Part shown: in pieces, positions 7,301 through 15,163 of the stretch
How positions within the stretch are numbered: position 1 is the first letter of the stretch
How the letters are laid out: every line of letters begins with the position of its first letter
Assembly (NCBI GenBank): GCA_910578195.1
Contig: CAJTOY010000002.1
Span: 1 to 19,622 of the forward strand
Length of the DNA stretch: 19,622 nucleotides
From: an uncultured Christensenella sp.
Lineage (GTDB): Bacteria; Bacillota; Clostridia; Christensenellales; Borkfalkiaceae
Direction: 5' to 3'
Position numbers and translations under genes: made by a program
The notes under the pieces: model-generated
Told to the model about the DNA's origin: nothing
The model's database searches: none
The model's input: only the letters and a program-made list of their open reading frames with translations

Positions 7301-8152
7301 ATGAATTTACTTGAAGTTACTTCTCAGACATGGATTTCCGTCGGAATAGTTTCGGCTATCTTCGCGGGCTCCGCGCTTTTGATAGGATTACTGATACTCG
7401 TTGTAGGCAAGGTGTTCAAGGTCGACATCGACGAAAAGATTACCAAAATCATGGATAATCTTGCGGGCGCGAACTGCGGCGGCTGCGGCTGCTCGGGTTG
7501 CAGCGGATTTGCTTCCAAGCTCGCTTCGGGTGGCGCGGAACTTTCCGACTGTCACGTCACCTCGCCCGAAAAGAAAGCCGAAATAGCAAAGCTTCTCGGC
7601 ATCGAATTGAAGGACGAGGAGCCTACCGTTGCGGTGGTTCACTGCAAGGGCGGAATTGAAAACTGCGCTGATAAGTTCGAATACAAGGGCAACCCCACTT
7701 GTGCTGCGAACGCGGCGCTTTACGGCGGCAACAAGTCGTGCAGCTACGCTTGCCTCGGCTGCGGCGACTGTAAAGCCGTCTGCCCCGAAAACGCGATTTC
7801 GGTCGACGGCAGACTTGCGCAGGTCGACCCCGACAGATGCGTATCCTGCGGCGCTTGTATCACAGCTTGCCCCAAGGGCATTATTGACCGTATCCCCTCT
7901 TCCGCGCCCGTGTACGTCGCGTGCTCGTCGGAGTGCAAGGGCAAGGACGTTATGAACGTGTGCAAGGTCGGCTGTATCGCTTGCGGTATCTGCGCGAAGA
8001 GTTGCCCGCACGGAGCGATTACCATGAACGGCAATTTGCCCGTTATCGATTACTCCAAATGCACGGGCTGCCTCACTTGCGTAGCGAAGTGCCCCAGAAA
8101 AATTATTATCAGCAGAAAGGTTGTTGCGGAAGAAACACCCGCAGCCGAATAA
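7301..8152 (+). CDS. rnfB: Rnf complex iron-sulfur subunit RnfB
   Basis: RnfB receives electrons from reduced ferredoxin and passes them into the membrane core. The 283 residues show an N-terminal membrane helix (about 12-36), then the RnfB-type [4Fe-4S] domain with Cys59, Cys62, Cys67 and Cys84. Four ferredoxin-like motifs follow: Cys151/154/157/161, Cys180/183/186/190, Cys225/228/231/235 and Cys254/257/260/264. An extra cysteine (Cys64) lies inside the first motif. AAGGAGG precedes the ATG at a good distance. It is the last gene of the operon and is closed by the terminator at 8161-8190. Confidence 0.96.
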   Translation: MNLLEVTSQTWISVGIVSAIFAGSALLIGLLILVVGKVFKVDIDEKITKIMDNLAGANCGGCGCSGCSGFASKLASGGAELSDCHVTSPEKKAEIAKLLGIELKDEEPTVAVVHCKGGIENCADKFEYKGNPTCAANAALYGGNKSCSYACLGCGDCKAVCPENAISVDGRLAQVDPDRCVSCGACITACPKGIIDRIPSSAPVYVACSSECKGKDVMNVCKVGCIACGICAKSCPHGAITMNGNLPVIDYSKCTGCLTCVAKCPRKIIISRKVVAEETPAAE

Positions 8153-8160
8153 CAAAATTG

Positions 8161-8190
8161 AAAACACCGTCCTGCGGGACGGTGTTTTTT
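8161..8190 (+). terminator. Rho-independent terminator of the rnf operon
   Basis: A perfect nine-pair stem ACACCGTCC / GGACGGTGT (8164-8172 with 8177-8185) has a TGCG tetraloop, is flanked by AAAA on the 5' side and is followed by a T-run. It begins nine bases after the rnfB stop. Confidence 0.93.
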
Positions 8191-8207
8191 GTTTTGCCAA
8201 AAGATAA

Positions 8208-8226
8208 CCTCCCGCTATGCGGGAGG
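8208..8226. repeat. Intergenic GC hairpin, copy 1 of a small family
   Basis: CCTCCCGC and GCGGGAGG (eight perfect pairs) flank a TAT loop. Closely similar hairpins occur at 18924-18942 and 19604-19622. It has no T-tract on the plus strand apart from distant bases, so it is not needed as a terminator after the strong one at 8161-8190. Confidence 0.65.
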
Positions 8227-8257
8227 CAAAAAAGAAGCATAAGCGTTGCGGTATTGT

Positions 8258-8352
8258 CGTCATTGCGAGGAGCCGTAAGCGACGAAGCAATCCGGAAGAG
8301 ACGACAAAAATGACGATAATAGCCGGATTGCCGCGCTTCGCTCGCAATAACG
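8258..8352. repeat. GTCATTGCGAG-type imperfect inverted-repeat element (MITE-like)
   Basis: The left arm begins CGTCATTGCGAGGAGC and ends GAAGCAATCCGG (8258-8295). The right arm, read on the minus strand, begins CGTTATTGCGAGCGAAGC and ends GGCAATCCGG (8352-8323). About 27 bases separate the arms. This word family recurs as dispersed intergenic repeats in many unrelated bacterial genomes. It lies between the convergent rnf operon and the NusG domain II gene, and contains no gene that I can support. Whether it is transposable cannot be told from one copy. Confidence 0.7.
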
Positions 8353-8388
8353 AATGGCTGACCGCATTTGCGGGGCTTTTGTTGCGAA

Positions 8389-8853
8389 TTAAAAGGGTAT
8401 GTCGGGGCTGTCGACGTCCTTTATTATCGGCTCGATCTTGACCCCATGCGGGTCGCAGATAATCACGCCGCTGTTGTTCTTGATTGCCGCAAAGTGTATG
8501 CACTGCTTGCCTTTGCAATTCGCGTCGTGCATCTTCACTGTCTTTGCCGACTTGTTGATATATACAATGTTCAGCCCGCCGTTGTCGGTGCTAACCGTGA
8601 CGGTTATGCCCTTGTCGTTTTCATCTATCGTAATTTTTTCCGAATGGCTTTTCGGGCGCCCGCCGAACTCGTATTCGAACACGATTTCGCCGCGGACGGT
8701 GATTTCCACGCCCGTCAACGGGTCGGTGTTGCGCGTGGTGAAAATCACGACAAACAGCACTGCCGTCAGCGCGAGCACAACCCCGTATATTACGAGGTCC
8801 CAAATTTTAAAGCCCTTGTCGGCTTTCACTTGTTCTATCTTTTTAAGCGACAT
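8389..8853 (-). CDS. NusG domain II-containing membrane-anchored protein
   Basis: This 154-residue protein has one N-terminal membrane helix (about 18-40) and an extracytoplasmic beta-rich domain. The domain resembles the stand-alone NusG domain II family: GLNIVYINKSAKTVKMHDANC, then CKGKQCIHFAAI and GVIICDPHGVKI. It is not the transcription factor NusG, as there is no NGN domain. Two cysteines in the CKGKQC region could bind a metal or form a disulfide. It follows apbE after one base, so the two form one transcription unit. In Clostridia such proteins often neighbour ApbE, Gx-transporter and Rnf genes, suggesting a role in extracytoplasmic redox or flavoprotein handling, but the biochemical function is unknown. 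Confidence 0.82.
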   Translation of the reverse strand: MSLKKIEQVKADKGFKIWDLVIYGVVLALTAVLFVVIFTTRNTDPLTGVEITVRGEIVFEYEFGGRPKSHSEKITIDENDKGITVTVSTDNGGLNIVYINKSAKTVKMHDANCKGKQCIHFAAIKNNSGVIICDPHGVKIEPIIKDVDSPDIPF

Positions 8854-8854
8854 A

Positions 8855-10021
8855 TTATTCCACGGTTATTACAACCTTTTTATCGGTAAGCTTTTCGGCA
8901 ATAAAGGAAATTGCGTCCTCCTTCTCCATTGCCATAATCGCCGTTGTAAGCGCGTCCGCCTCGGCGGCGCCGCCGCCCATTACCGTTGCCGACATAATGC
9001 CCGTCTGCACGGGTTTGCCCGTTACGGGGCTTATGACGTGGCAATAGCGCACTCCGTCGATAAAATAGCGCTGTTCGTTATCGCCGCTTGTGGAAAGCTT
9101 TTCGTTGCGGAGCGGAACGGTCATAAACGGGTCGCGCGAGGGCGAGCGGGGGCTCGATAAGCCGATATTGTAAGCGCCGTTGGTGACGTGGCTTTTAATG
9201 GTCATACTGCTCGTGCCGAAGTTGAAATACCCGAACTCGTAGCCGTAGTCGTCAAACATTTTATCGATTAAATCGACCGCATAGCCCTTGCCTATTCCGC
9301 CCAAATCGAGCTTCATTGACAGCGTTTCGCCTTCCGCCTCGACGGTGTATGCGGGCTTGGTGAGGTAATACTTGCCCTCTTCCTCTTCGAGCGTCAAGTC
9401 GGAAAAGTGCGAGGCGAGGTCGGTGTATTTTGCAATCAAATCGTCGGCGGGAAGCCCTTCCTTGTTTTCGGGGTAATTGTACGCGCCGCCGAAGCCGTAC
9501 GCCTGAATATTGTAGTACAGCGCGGGATTATAGTAGCCGTCGGTAAAGCTATGCACCGCCAAAGCTTCGCTTAACACCTCGTATGTGATTTGTCTTATTT
9601 CCAACCTCTCGCCCGCTTCCGCTTTGTTGAAGAGGTACACGTCCGAGCTCATAACCGTGCCCGAAATGGCTTTTTCCACTTCGAGAAGCTTTGCCGCGAT
9701 TGCCGCCGTGAACGACGAGGCTTTTTCCTCCGCGCCCTCTTTGGTGAAGTCGTCGGCGATTATCAAATCGGCGTTGACGGTCATTGCGTAAAACGTGTAT
9801 CGGCGCGACGTAAAGCCCGTCGTGTCAGTCTGCGTTTCCTCTTCCTCCGACGGAGTATGGCCCTCTATGACGGGGCTTAAAACAAAGGTTTTGTCGTTTA
9901 AGGAATAGCCGCCGTCGGGAATGTTCGTATATATTTCGTGCGGTTTGCTTTTGCAGCCCGCCGCGAACACGGTCGCAAGGCACAAAACGGGCACAAGCAA
10001 ATATCTTTTGCAAAATTTCAT
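8855..10021 (-). CDS. apbE: FAD:protein FMN transferase (ApbE) lipoprotein
   Basis: ApbE transfers FMN from FAD to a threonine in target flavoproteins such as RnfG, RnfD and FMN-bind lipoproteins, acting outside the cytoplasmic membrane. The 388-residue product has a lipoprotein signal peptide with lipobox FAAGC (Cys23). Family motifs are the YTFYAMTV opening (75-82), LDLGGIGKGYAVD (238-250), CHVISPVTGKP (327-337) and EADALTTAIM (354-363), whose aspartate (Asp356) binds Mg2+. An acidic threonine-rich linker (about 56-70) separates the lipid anchor from the domain. It is followed by the NusG domain II gene. There is no ribosome-binding site: a TATAAT lies only six bases before the ATG, so the mRNA is probably leaderless. 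Confidence 0.93.
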   Translation of the reverse strand: MKFCKRYLLVPVLCLATVFAAGCKSKPHEIYTNIPDGGYSLNDKTFVLSPVIEGHTPSEEEETQTDTTGFTSRRYTFYAMTVNADLIIADDFTKEGAEEKASSFTAAIAAKLLEVEKAISGTVMSSDVYLFNKAEAGERLEIRQITYEVLSEALAVHSFTDGYYNPALYYNIQAYGFGGAYNYPENKEGLPADDLIAKYTDLASHFSDLTLEEEEGKYYLTKPAYTVEAEGETLSMKLDLGGIGKGYAVDLIDKMFDDYGYEFGYFNFGTSSMTIKSHVTNGAYNIGLSSPRSPSRDPFMTVPLRNEKLSTSGDNEQRYFIDGVRYCHVISPVTGKPVQTGIMSATVMGGGAAEADALTTAIMAMEKEDAISFIAEKLTDKKVVITVE

Positions 10022-10027
10022 AGCAAT

Positions 10028-10056
10028 ATTATAAACTATTTCGCGCCCGAAAGCAA
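10028..10056 (-). promoter_or_regulatory. Promoter of apbE-nusG domain II unit, leaderless arrangement
   Basis: On the minus strand TTGCTT (10056-10051), 17 bases, then perfect TATAAT (10033-10028). The ATG begins six bases after the -10 box, so the expected transcription start coincides with the start codon. The -35 box abuts the T-tract of the preceding terminator. Confidence 0.7.
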
Positions 10057-10084
10057 CAAAAAAACCCGCCTTAAAAGGCGGGTT
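10057..10084 (-). terminator. Rho-independent terminator of the FMN-binding lipoprotein gene
   Basis: On the minus strand AACCCGCC-TTTTAA-GGCGGG is followed by a run of seven T. It starts 15 bases after the lipoprotein stop codon and separates that gene from apbE. Confidence 0.92.
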
Positions 10085-10098
10085 GATTATTGATTGAA

Positions 10099-10668
10099 TT
10101 ATTTTTTGAGCGCGTTCTGAATAGCAAGCGCGGCTCTTCCGCTGCCCTGCGTTGCGCCGGAAATGAGCAGACCGCTCTCTTCCAAAGCTTTGTTGAAATC
10201 AACCTTGCAAGGCTCGCCCATGGTGCCGTAATCCTGTACCCAGCCGCCGCTACCGTCCGACTTGTAGCCGTAGTCGGTATAAACCTTTATATCGAGAACG
10301 TCTGCGACAGAACGACCTTCGTACTGCTGTAAAAGCCAGCTTTCATGGCTCGTCCAGTTGGAAACAGCAGCGTCTGTCCAACCATAGTTGGGCATCGGAG
10401 AGCTGACAACCGTCCATTTTGCTTCGCCCTGAACTTGCTTAGCATACGCGTTGTCGGAGTTGGTCAGGTTGGTGACCTTGGTGATTATATTATTTTCAAC
10501 GGTTACTTCAACTACCATACCATAAACCGAACCGTGAGCGCCCGTGTAATGATACTCGCCCTGATAGGTTCCGTTCAGTCCGGTATTGCAACCTGCCGCG
10601 AAAGCAACGCCGGTGCCGACCGCTGCGGTAGCCGCCAAAACAGATAATGCTTTAAACATCTTTTTCAT
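10099..10668 (-). CDS. FMN-binding domain lipoprotein with covalent FMN motif
   Basis: This 189-residue secreted lipoprotein has signal peptide residues 1-26 and lipobox FAAGC with Cys27. The C-terminal part reads ISGATQGSGRAALAIQNAL (169-187), the FMN_bind attachment motif SGAT, with Thr173 as likely ApbE target and the usual helix following it. The N-terminal half (GTYQGEYHYTGAHGSVYGMV) matches the typical FMN_bind beta start. It is a stand-alone relative of the RnfG domains and of extracytoplasmic electron carriers. It is transcribed singly from its own promoter, with GAGG eight bases before the ATG, and ends at the terminator before apbE. Its electron donor and acceptor are unknown; Rnf is a plausible donor by context only. 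Confidence 0.85.
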   Translation of the reverse strand: MKKMFKALSVLAATAAVGTGVAFAAGCNTGLNGTYQGEYHYTGAHGSVYGMVVEVTVENNIITKVTNLTNSDNAYAKQVQGEAKWTVVSSPMPNYGWTDAAVSNWTSHESWLLQQYEGRSVADVLDIKVYTDYGYKSDGSGGWVQDYGTMGEPCKVDFNKALEESGLLISGATQGSGRAALAIQNALKK

Positions 10669-10698
10669 AATTTACCTCATAAGATTTATTACTTTAAT

Positions 10699-10727
10699 AG
10701 TTTAACATATTGCATAAAAGGTGTCAA
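10699..10727 (-). promoter_or_regulatory. Promoter of the FMN-binding lipoprotein gene
   Basis: On the minus strand a perfect TTGACA (10727-10722), 17-base spacer and TAAACT (10704-10699). The ATG follows 30 bases downstream with a GAGG ribosome-binding site between. Confidence 0.8.
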
Positions 10728-10763
10728 CAAATTATCGGTAATATTTTACTTATTTTTTCACCA

Positions 10764-13502
10764 TTATTCCGTTCTCAGCGCAACGACGGGGTCTTTCTTC
10801 GCTGCCGCCGACGCGGGTATCAAGCCGGATATCAGCGTTAGCACGACGCTGACCAAAACCATTATAAGCGCTTGAAGCACGGGCAGCGCCGCTATCGTAT
10901 AAATGCCGGCAAGCGAGCCCACTATCATATTGATTATGAACGACAGTATATAAGTCACCGCAACGCCCACGACGCCAGCCGCAAGACCGATTATAAAGGT
11001 TTCGGCAATGAACAGCCTCTTTATGTCCTTCTTCCTTGCGCCGACCGAACGTAGTATGCCTATTTCCTTAATTCGCTCGACAACCGACACATAAGTGATT
11101 ATTCCGACCATTACCGTCGACACGACGAGCGACAGCGCGGTGAACGCGACGAGGGCTATCGTGATAATCTGTATCATTGTGTTTATCATTGCGATAATCA
11201 GCCCGACGGTGTCGGTGTACTTTACCGCGTTCGCGGAGGTGAGCACAACCCCTTCGTAGGTTTCGCCCGCTTCGCACATGTCGTTCCAGCGGTCGAGGTA
11301 TTCGGTAATAAGATTTTTGTTTTCAAAATCGAGCGGGTAAATTTTAATCGACTTGGGCAACGTCTTGCCCGCAACCGTGTTGAGCGTGACTTTGAGCACG
11401 TCCGCCGTGCCGCCGCCCATCATCATCGACATTCCCGTCGAAATGTTGAGCATGTAGTACGTATCGCTCTCGGTTTTGAGCTTGTTGCCGTCAGTAGGGT
11501 CGGGATAGGTGAACGAATAATTATAGGGCAGCCAGTCGAGCGTTTTATCCTCCGTTCCCTCGATGTACTTCGCAATGTTGCTTTCCGCCGAGGTTTCGAG
11601 CGTGTAATCCGCAAGCGCCTTGGTGTAGTAAAGACCCGACATAAGGCAGCCGTAGGAAATATTCGACTTCTTTTGAAGAATTACCTTGACCGACAAATCC
11701 AGCCCGCCCTCTCCGAATTCCTCGGACGAGGGGTTGTATTTAAAGGGAACCATGAAACCGGGTACGGTCTGCTCCCCCGCCGCCGTTTCTATCTTGAACG
11801 AGTCGGTGGGCGCGGGCTTGGTGTAAATTTTGTCGTTGGGGTACCATTTGAACGAGTGCGCGTCCTCGCCAACGAAGAACGAGAAATCGGTGCCGTCGTA
11901 CTTGTCGATTACCGACTGGTCGAAATTGCCGCCCTCCGCCTTGTAGGCGAAGTTCAAAAATTCGTCCTGCGTCATATAGCCGAACTGTCCGAAGTTCAAA
12001 TCGGAGAAAGCGTTGTCGTCGATAACCATTATAAGGCTGTCTTTGCTTTCGAAAACCTCTTTTAACTCCTCGTCGGTCAGCTTGACTTCTTCACCCTTGT
12101 AGCTTGCAAGCACGTCGTACTGCGACAGAATATAGTTGTAGTTGTCGGGCAATTCGTCGAACGAGCTGACAGTGGAAATAAGCGAGGAATACTGCGCGTA
12201 GTTGGGCTGTTTGCCGAGTACCGACGTGTATACCGCCCTTATGCCCGTAACGGAGAGGTTTTCGGTCACGTTTTCGCCGCTTTCGGATTTGTGCGTGAAA
12301 TCGGTATAAATATAATTGGACATGTCGAAGCCGTAGCCGTACTGCAACGCGTTGTAGTACTCCTTGGGCATGGCGTCGACGTACTTTTTATAGCCGTCGG
12401 TTATAACGTTGGTGACCGACGCGTTATTGAAGCCCATCAGCGTTTCCAAAAGGGAATCGACGTAGACTTTGTCTTTGAGTTTCGTGATATCGGGCTTAAC
12501 CCCAGAGGACGACGTAAAGTCCATAAGCGCGTCGAAGTCGATTGCCGTTTCGGTCACCATAAGCGGGTAGCCCGAAAGCATATCGTCCTCCATACTCTTT
12601 ATGTAGTTCTGCACGCCCGCGGAAATCGCAAGCACCATCGACACGCCTATTATGCCTATACTGCCCGCAACGGCGACCATGGAAGTACGCTTGATTTTGG
12701 ACAGCAGATTTTTCAGCGAAAGCATGAACGCCATTCCGAACGACATCGAGGACTTTTTCTTTTTGCCCTTGTTGGTTTTCTGTTCGGGTTCCTCGGCGGG
12801 CGCGGAGGGTTCTTCCTCCTCTCTGCCGTCGAAGCGTTCGTCGTTTATGACAAGTCCGTCCTTTAAATCGATTATTCGCGTCGAGTACTCTTTCGCGAGC
12901 TCGGGGTTGTGCGTGACCATTATGACAAGGCGGTCCTTTGAAATTTCCTTCAAAAGCTCCATTATCTGCACGCTGGTAACCGAATCGAGCGCGCCCGTCG
13001 GTTCGTCCGCAAGCACTATTTCGGGGTCGTTAATCAGCGCGCGGGCGATTGCCACCCTCTGCGCCTGACCGCCCGAAAGTTGGTTGGGGCGGTTGTTAAT
13101 TCTGTCTTTCAATCCCACTCTGTCGAGCGCTTCGATAGCCCTTTTACGGCGTTCTTCCTTGCTCACGCCCGATATCGTCAGCGCGAGCTCGACGTTCTGC
13201 AAGATGGTCTGGTGGGGGATTAAATGATAGCTTTGGAATATGAAGCCTATCGAGTGGTTTCGGTACGTGTCCCAGTCTCTGTCGTCGAATTCCTTCGTGC
13301 TTTTGCCGTTGATTATGAGGTCGCCCGAGGTGTAATTGTCAAGCCCGCCGATTATGTTCAAAAGCGTGGTCTTGCCGCAACCCGACGCGCCGAGTATGGA
13401 CACGAAGTCGTTCTTGCCGAAGCTGAGGCTTATGCCTTTGAGCGCGTGCACCTCGCCGCCCGCAAACTTATATTCCTTTTTAATATCGATTAGTTGTAAC
13501 AT
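10764..13502 (-). CDS. MacB/LolD-FtsX type ABC transporter, ATPase fused to permease
   Basis: This 912-residue protein joins an ABC ATPase to an FtsX-type permease. The ATPase (1-225) shows Walker A GASGCGKTT (38-46), Q-loop FQSYHL (89-94), signature LSGGQAQRVAIARAL (142-156), Walker B IVLADEPTG (162-170) and switch His198. A charged linker (225-252) leads to membrane helix 1 (about 275-298). A large extracytoplasmic domain of about 480 residues follows, then three C-terminal helices with the FtsX signature ERIKEIGILRSVGARKKDI. This architecture fits mechanotransmission exporters acting on lipoproteins or antimicrobial peptides rather than classic importers. It overlaps the gltX end by 13 bases, with GGAG inside gltX, so it is the last gene of the XRE-gltX-ABC operon. 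The substrate is not evident. Confidence 0.92.
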   Translation of the reverse strand: MLQLIDIKKEYKFAGGEVHALKGISLSFGKNDFVSILGASGCGKTTLLNIIGGLDNYTSGDLIINGKSTKEFDDRDWDTYRNHSIGFIFQSYHLIPHQTILQNVELALTISGVSKEERRKRAIEALDRVGLKDRINNRPNQLSGGQAQRVAIARALINDPEIVLADEPTGALDSVTSVQIMELLKEISKDRLVIMVTHNPELAKEYSTRIIDLKDGLVINDERFDGREEEEPSAPAEEPEQKTNKGKKKKSSMSFGMAFMLSLKNLLSKIKRTSMVAVAGSIGIIGVSMVLAISAGVQNYIKSMEDDMLSGYPLMVTETAIDFDALMDFTSSSGVKPDITKLKDKVYVDSLLETLMGFNNASVTNVITDGYKKYVDAMPKEYYNALQYGYGFDMSNYIYTDFTHKSESGENVTENLSVTGIRAVYTSVLGKQPNYAQYSSLISTVSSFDELPDNYNYILSQYDVLASYKGEEVKLTDEELKEVFESKDSLIMVIDDNAFSDLNFGQFGYMTQDEFLNFAYKAEGGNFDQSVIDKYDGTDFSFFVGEDAHSFKWYPNDKIYTKPAPTDSFKIETAAGEQTVPGFMVPFKYNPSSEEFGEGGLDLSVKVILQKKSNISYGCLMSGLYYTKALADYTLETSAESNIAKYIEGTEDKTLDWLPYNYSFTYPDPTDGNKLKTESDTYYMLNISTGMSMMMGGGTADVLKVTLNTVAGKTLPKSIKIYPLDFENKNLITEYLDRWNDMCEAGETYEGVVLTSANAVKYTDTVGLIIAMINTMIQIITIALVAFTALSLVVSTVMVGIITYVSVVERIKEIGILRSVGARKKDIKRLFIAETFIIGLAAGVVGVAVTYILSFIINMIVGSLAGIYTIAALPVLQALIMVLVSVVLTLISGLIPASAAAKKDPVVALRTE

Positions 13503-15151
13503 TTATTCTCCTTTTTTGCGGCTTTAAGCCTTTTAACCGAACGCTCCTTGCCGAGGATATTCATTATCGTGCAGAGGTCGGGCGAGTTGGGCATGCCCGT
13601 GACCGCAATTCTCAGAATTTCGGCTATGTCCGAAACGTTGCCCTTGAAGGCTTCCGGATTCTTTTTATATTCGCTCGTCTCCGCGGCAAAGCCTATTAAC
13701 GGCGCGATTGCCTTGACCTTCGAAAACCAGACCGTGTTGTCGTCCGCGGGGTCGTAGACTTTTATAAATTCATCGAGCACGGTGTTTACCGTATCCTTGC
13801 CGAAGCGGTATGAATATTCGGGCGCGAAAGTATCGTCGAAGAAATAGTCGATTAATCTAACGCCTTGCTCGGCGCGCTCGATATCCTTTCTGCGCTTTTT
13901 GCCGCCCACGCCCATGATTAATCCGAGCACTTTTATTATATACTCTTTATTTTCGAAATGCGCCCTGTCCTTATCCGTGCCGAACTCCTGCACCCAGCCG
14001 TTTAAGAAGTTAAAGCACTCTTCGGCGGAAAGCTTGGAAATTTCGGTTTTGGAAACGTCGTTCAGTTTATCCAGATCGAACAGCGCGCCGCTACGGCTCA
14101 TTTTCTCTATGCGGAATTTGAACGTGCGGTAATCGGCGTCGTGATTTTTAAGCGACCACTCCTCGAAGTCGGAGTTTAAAAGGGTCATTAAATATTTTAC
14201 TACCGCGACGGGATAATATCCCGCTTTTCTGTAATAATCGAGGGAAAGCTCGGGGTCCTTGCGCTTGGAAAGCTTGCGCTTTGTGCCGCCGTCCATTTTC
14301 ATTAGCGAGGAGGTGTGCGCGTAGCGCGGGGGCTTGAAGCCGAGCACCTTATGAAGCTCGATATGCACGGGCAGACTCGAAAGCCATTCCTCGCCGCGGA
14401 TAACCAGCGTAGTGCGCATAAAATGGTCGTCTATCGCGTGCGCGAAGTGGTAGGTGGGTATTCCGTCCGATTTTAAAATTACGACGTCCTGGTCGTTCTC
14501 GGTTACGGTCACCTCGCCCTTTATCGCGTCGCGGAAGGCGATTTTGTTTAGTATGCTGCCCTGCGATTTGAGACGGATAACGTAAGGAATTCCCGCATTC
14601 AGCTTTTCGTAAATCTGCGCCTCGGTGAGGTTGCGGCACTTTGCGTATTCGCCGTAATAGCCCGTGGTTTTCTTTTCGGCGGACTGCTCCTCGCGCACGG
14701 CGTCAAGCTCCTCCGCGGTGCAGAAGCACGGGTATGCAAGACCGCGTTCGATTAAGTCCTTGACGAACGCGCGGTAAATTTTGGCGCGTTGGCGCTGGTA
14801 GTACGGTCCGTAGTTATTCAGCGGCGAGTCTATTTCCGCGCCCTCGTCGAAATCTATTCCGAAGTATTTGAGCGAGCGGATAACGCTTTCGACCGCGCCG
14901 TCAACCTTTCTTTTTTCGTCGGTGTCCTCTATTCTCAGATAGAAAACGCCGCCCGTCGTGTGGGCGCTGCGCTCGTCGGCAAGCGCGGAATAGAGGTTGC
15001 CGAGGTGAATGAAGCCCGTGGGCGAAGGCGCAAGGCGGGTGACCTCCGCCTTGGGCGCGCGCACGCGCTCGGGATAAATGTTCTCATACTCTTCAATAGG
15101 TAGCAGGTCGCCGTCGGGTATGAGCGCGGCGGCAAGTTTTTTTAAGTCCAT
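13490..15151 (-). CDS. gltX: Glutamate--tRNA ligase (class I, GluRS)
   Basis: GluRS charges tRNA-Glu, and in many Clostridia also tRNA-Gln, with glutamate in the cytoplasm. The Rossmann-fold signatures are present: APSPTGFIHLGN (41-52, HIGH-like HLGN) and KRKLSKRKDP (291-300, KMSKS-like KLSKR), plus FYLRIEDTDEKR (70-81) and the TYHFAHAIDDH segment (233-243). The protein has 553 residues, longer than the usual roughly 480, because of about 38 residues before the catalytic core; similar extended GluRS forms exist in Clostridia. The start at 15151 has GAGAGG upstream and gives the whole extension. It is sandwiched between the XRE regulator and the ABC transporter genes, an unusual operon for a housekeeping enzyme. 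Confidence 0.93.
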   Translation of the reverse strand: MDLKKLAAALIPDGDLLPIEEYENIYPERVRAPKAEVTRLAPSPTGFIHLGNLYSALADERSAHTTGGVFYLRIEDTDEKRKVDGAVESVIRSLKYFGIDFDEGAEIDSPLNNYGPYYQRQRAKIYRAFVKDLIERGLAYPCFCTAEELDAVREEQSAEKKTTGYYGEYAKCRNLTEAQIYEKLNAGIPYVIRLKSQGSILNKIAFRDAIKGEVTVTENDQDVVILKSDGIPTYHFAHAIDDHFMRTTLVIRGEEWLSSLPVHIELHKVLGFKPPRYAHTSSLMKMDGGTKRKLSKRKDPELSLDYYRKAGYYPVAVVKYLMTLLNSDFEEWSLKNHDADYRTFKFRIEKMSRSGALFDLDKLNDVSKTEISKLSAEECFNFLNGWVQEFGTDKDRAHFENKEYIIKVLGLIMGVGGKKRRKDIERAEQGVRLIDYFFDDTFAPEYSYRFGKDTVNTVLDEFIKVYDPADDNTVWFSKVKAIAPLIGFAAETSEYKKNPEAFKGNVSDIAEILRIAVTGMPNSPDLCTIMNILGKERSVKRLKAAKKENKCYN

Positions 15152-15163
15152 ATATTGTCCTCT

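Noticed and set aside
8362..8381. CCGCA-TT-TGCGG followed by GGCTTTT as a terminator of the NusG domain II gene
   Set aside because: The T-rich side is on the plus strand, not on the strand of that gene, and the plus-strand rnf operon already has a strong terminator upstream.
7388..8518. Minus-strand open frame of 376 codons across rnfB and the following gap
   Set aside because: It runs antisense to cysteine-rich rnfB, through the terminator and the repeat element, and shows alanine/arginine-rich shadow composition.
8389..8853. Transcription factor NusG
   Set aside because: Only a domain II-like region is present, behind a membrane helix; the NGN domain and KOW context of true NusG are missing.
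8399..9160. Plus-strand open frame of 253 codons
   Set aside because: It is antisense to the NusG domain II and apbE genes, both of which have clear family motifs on the minus strand.
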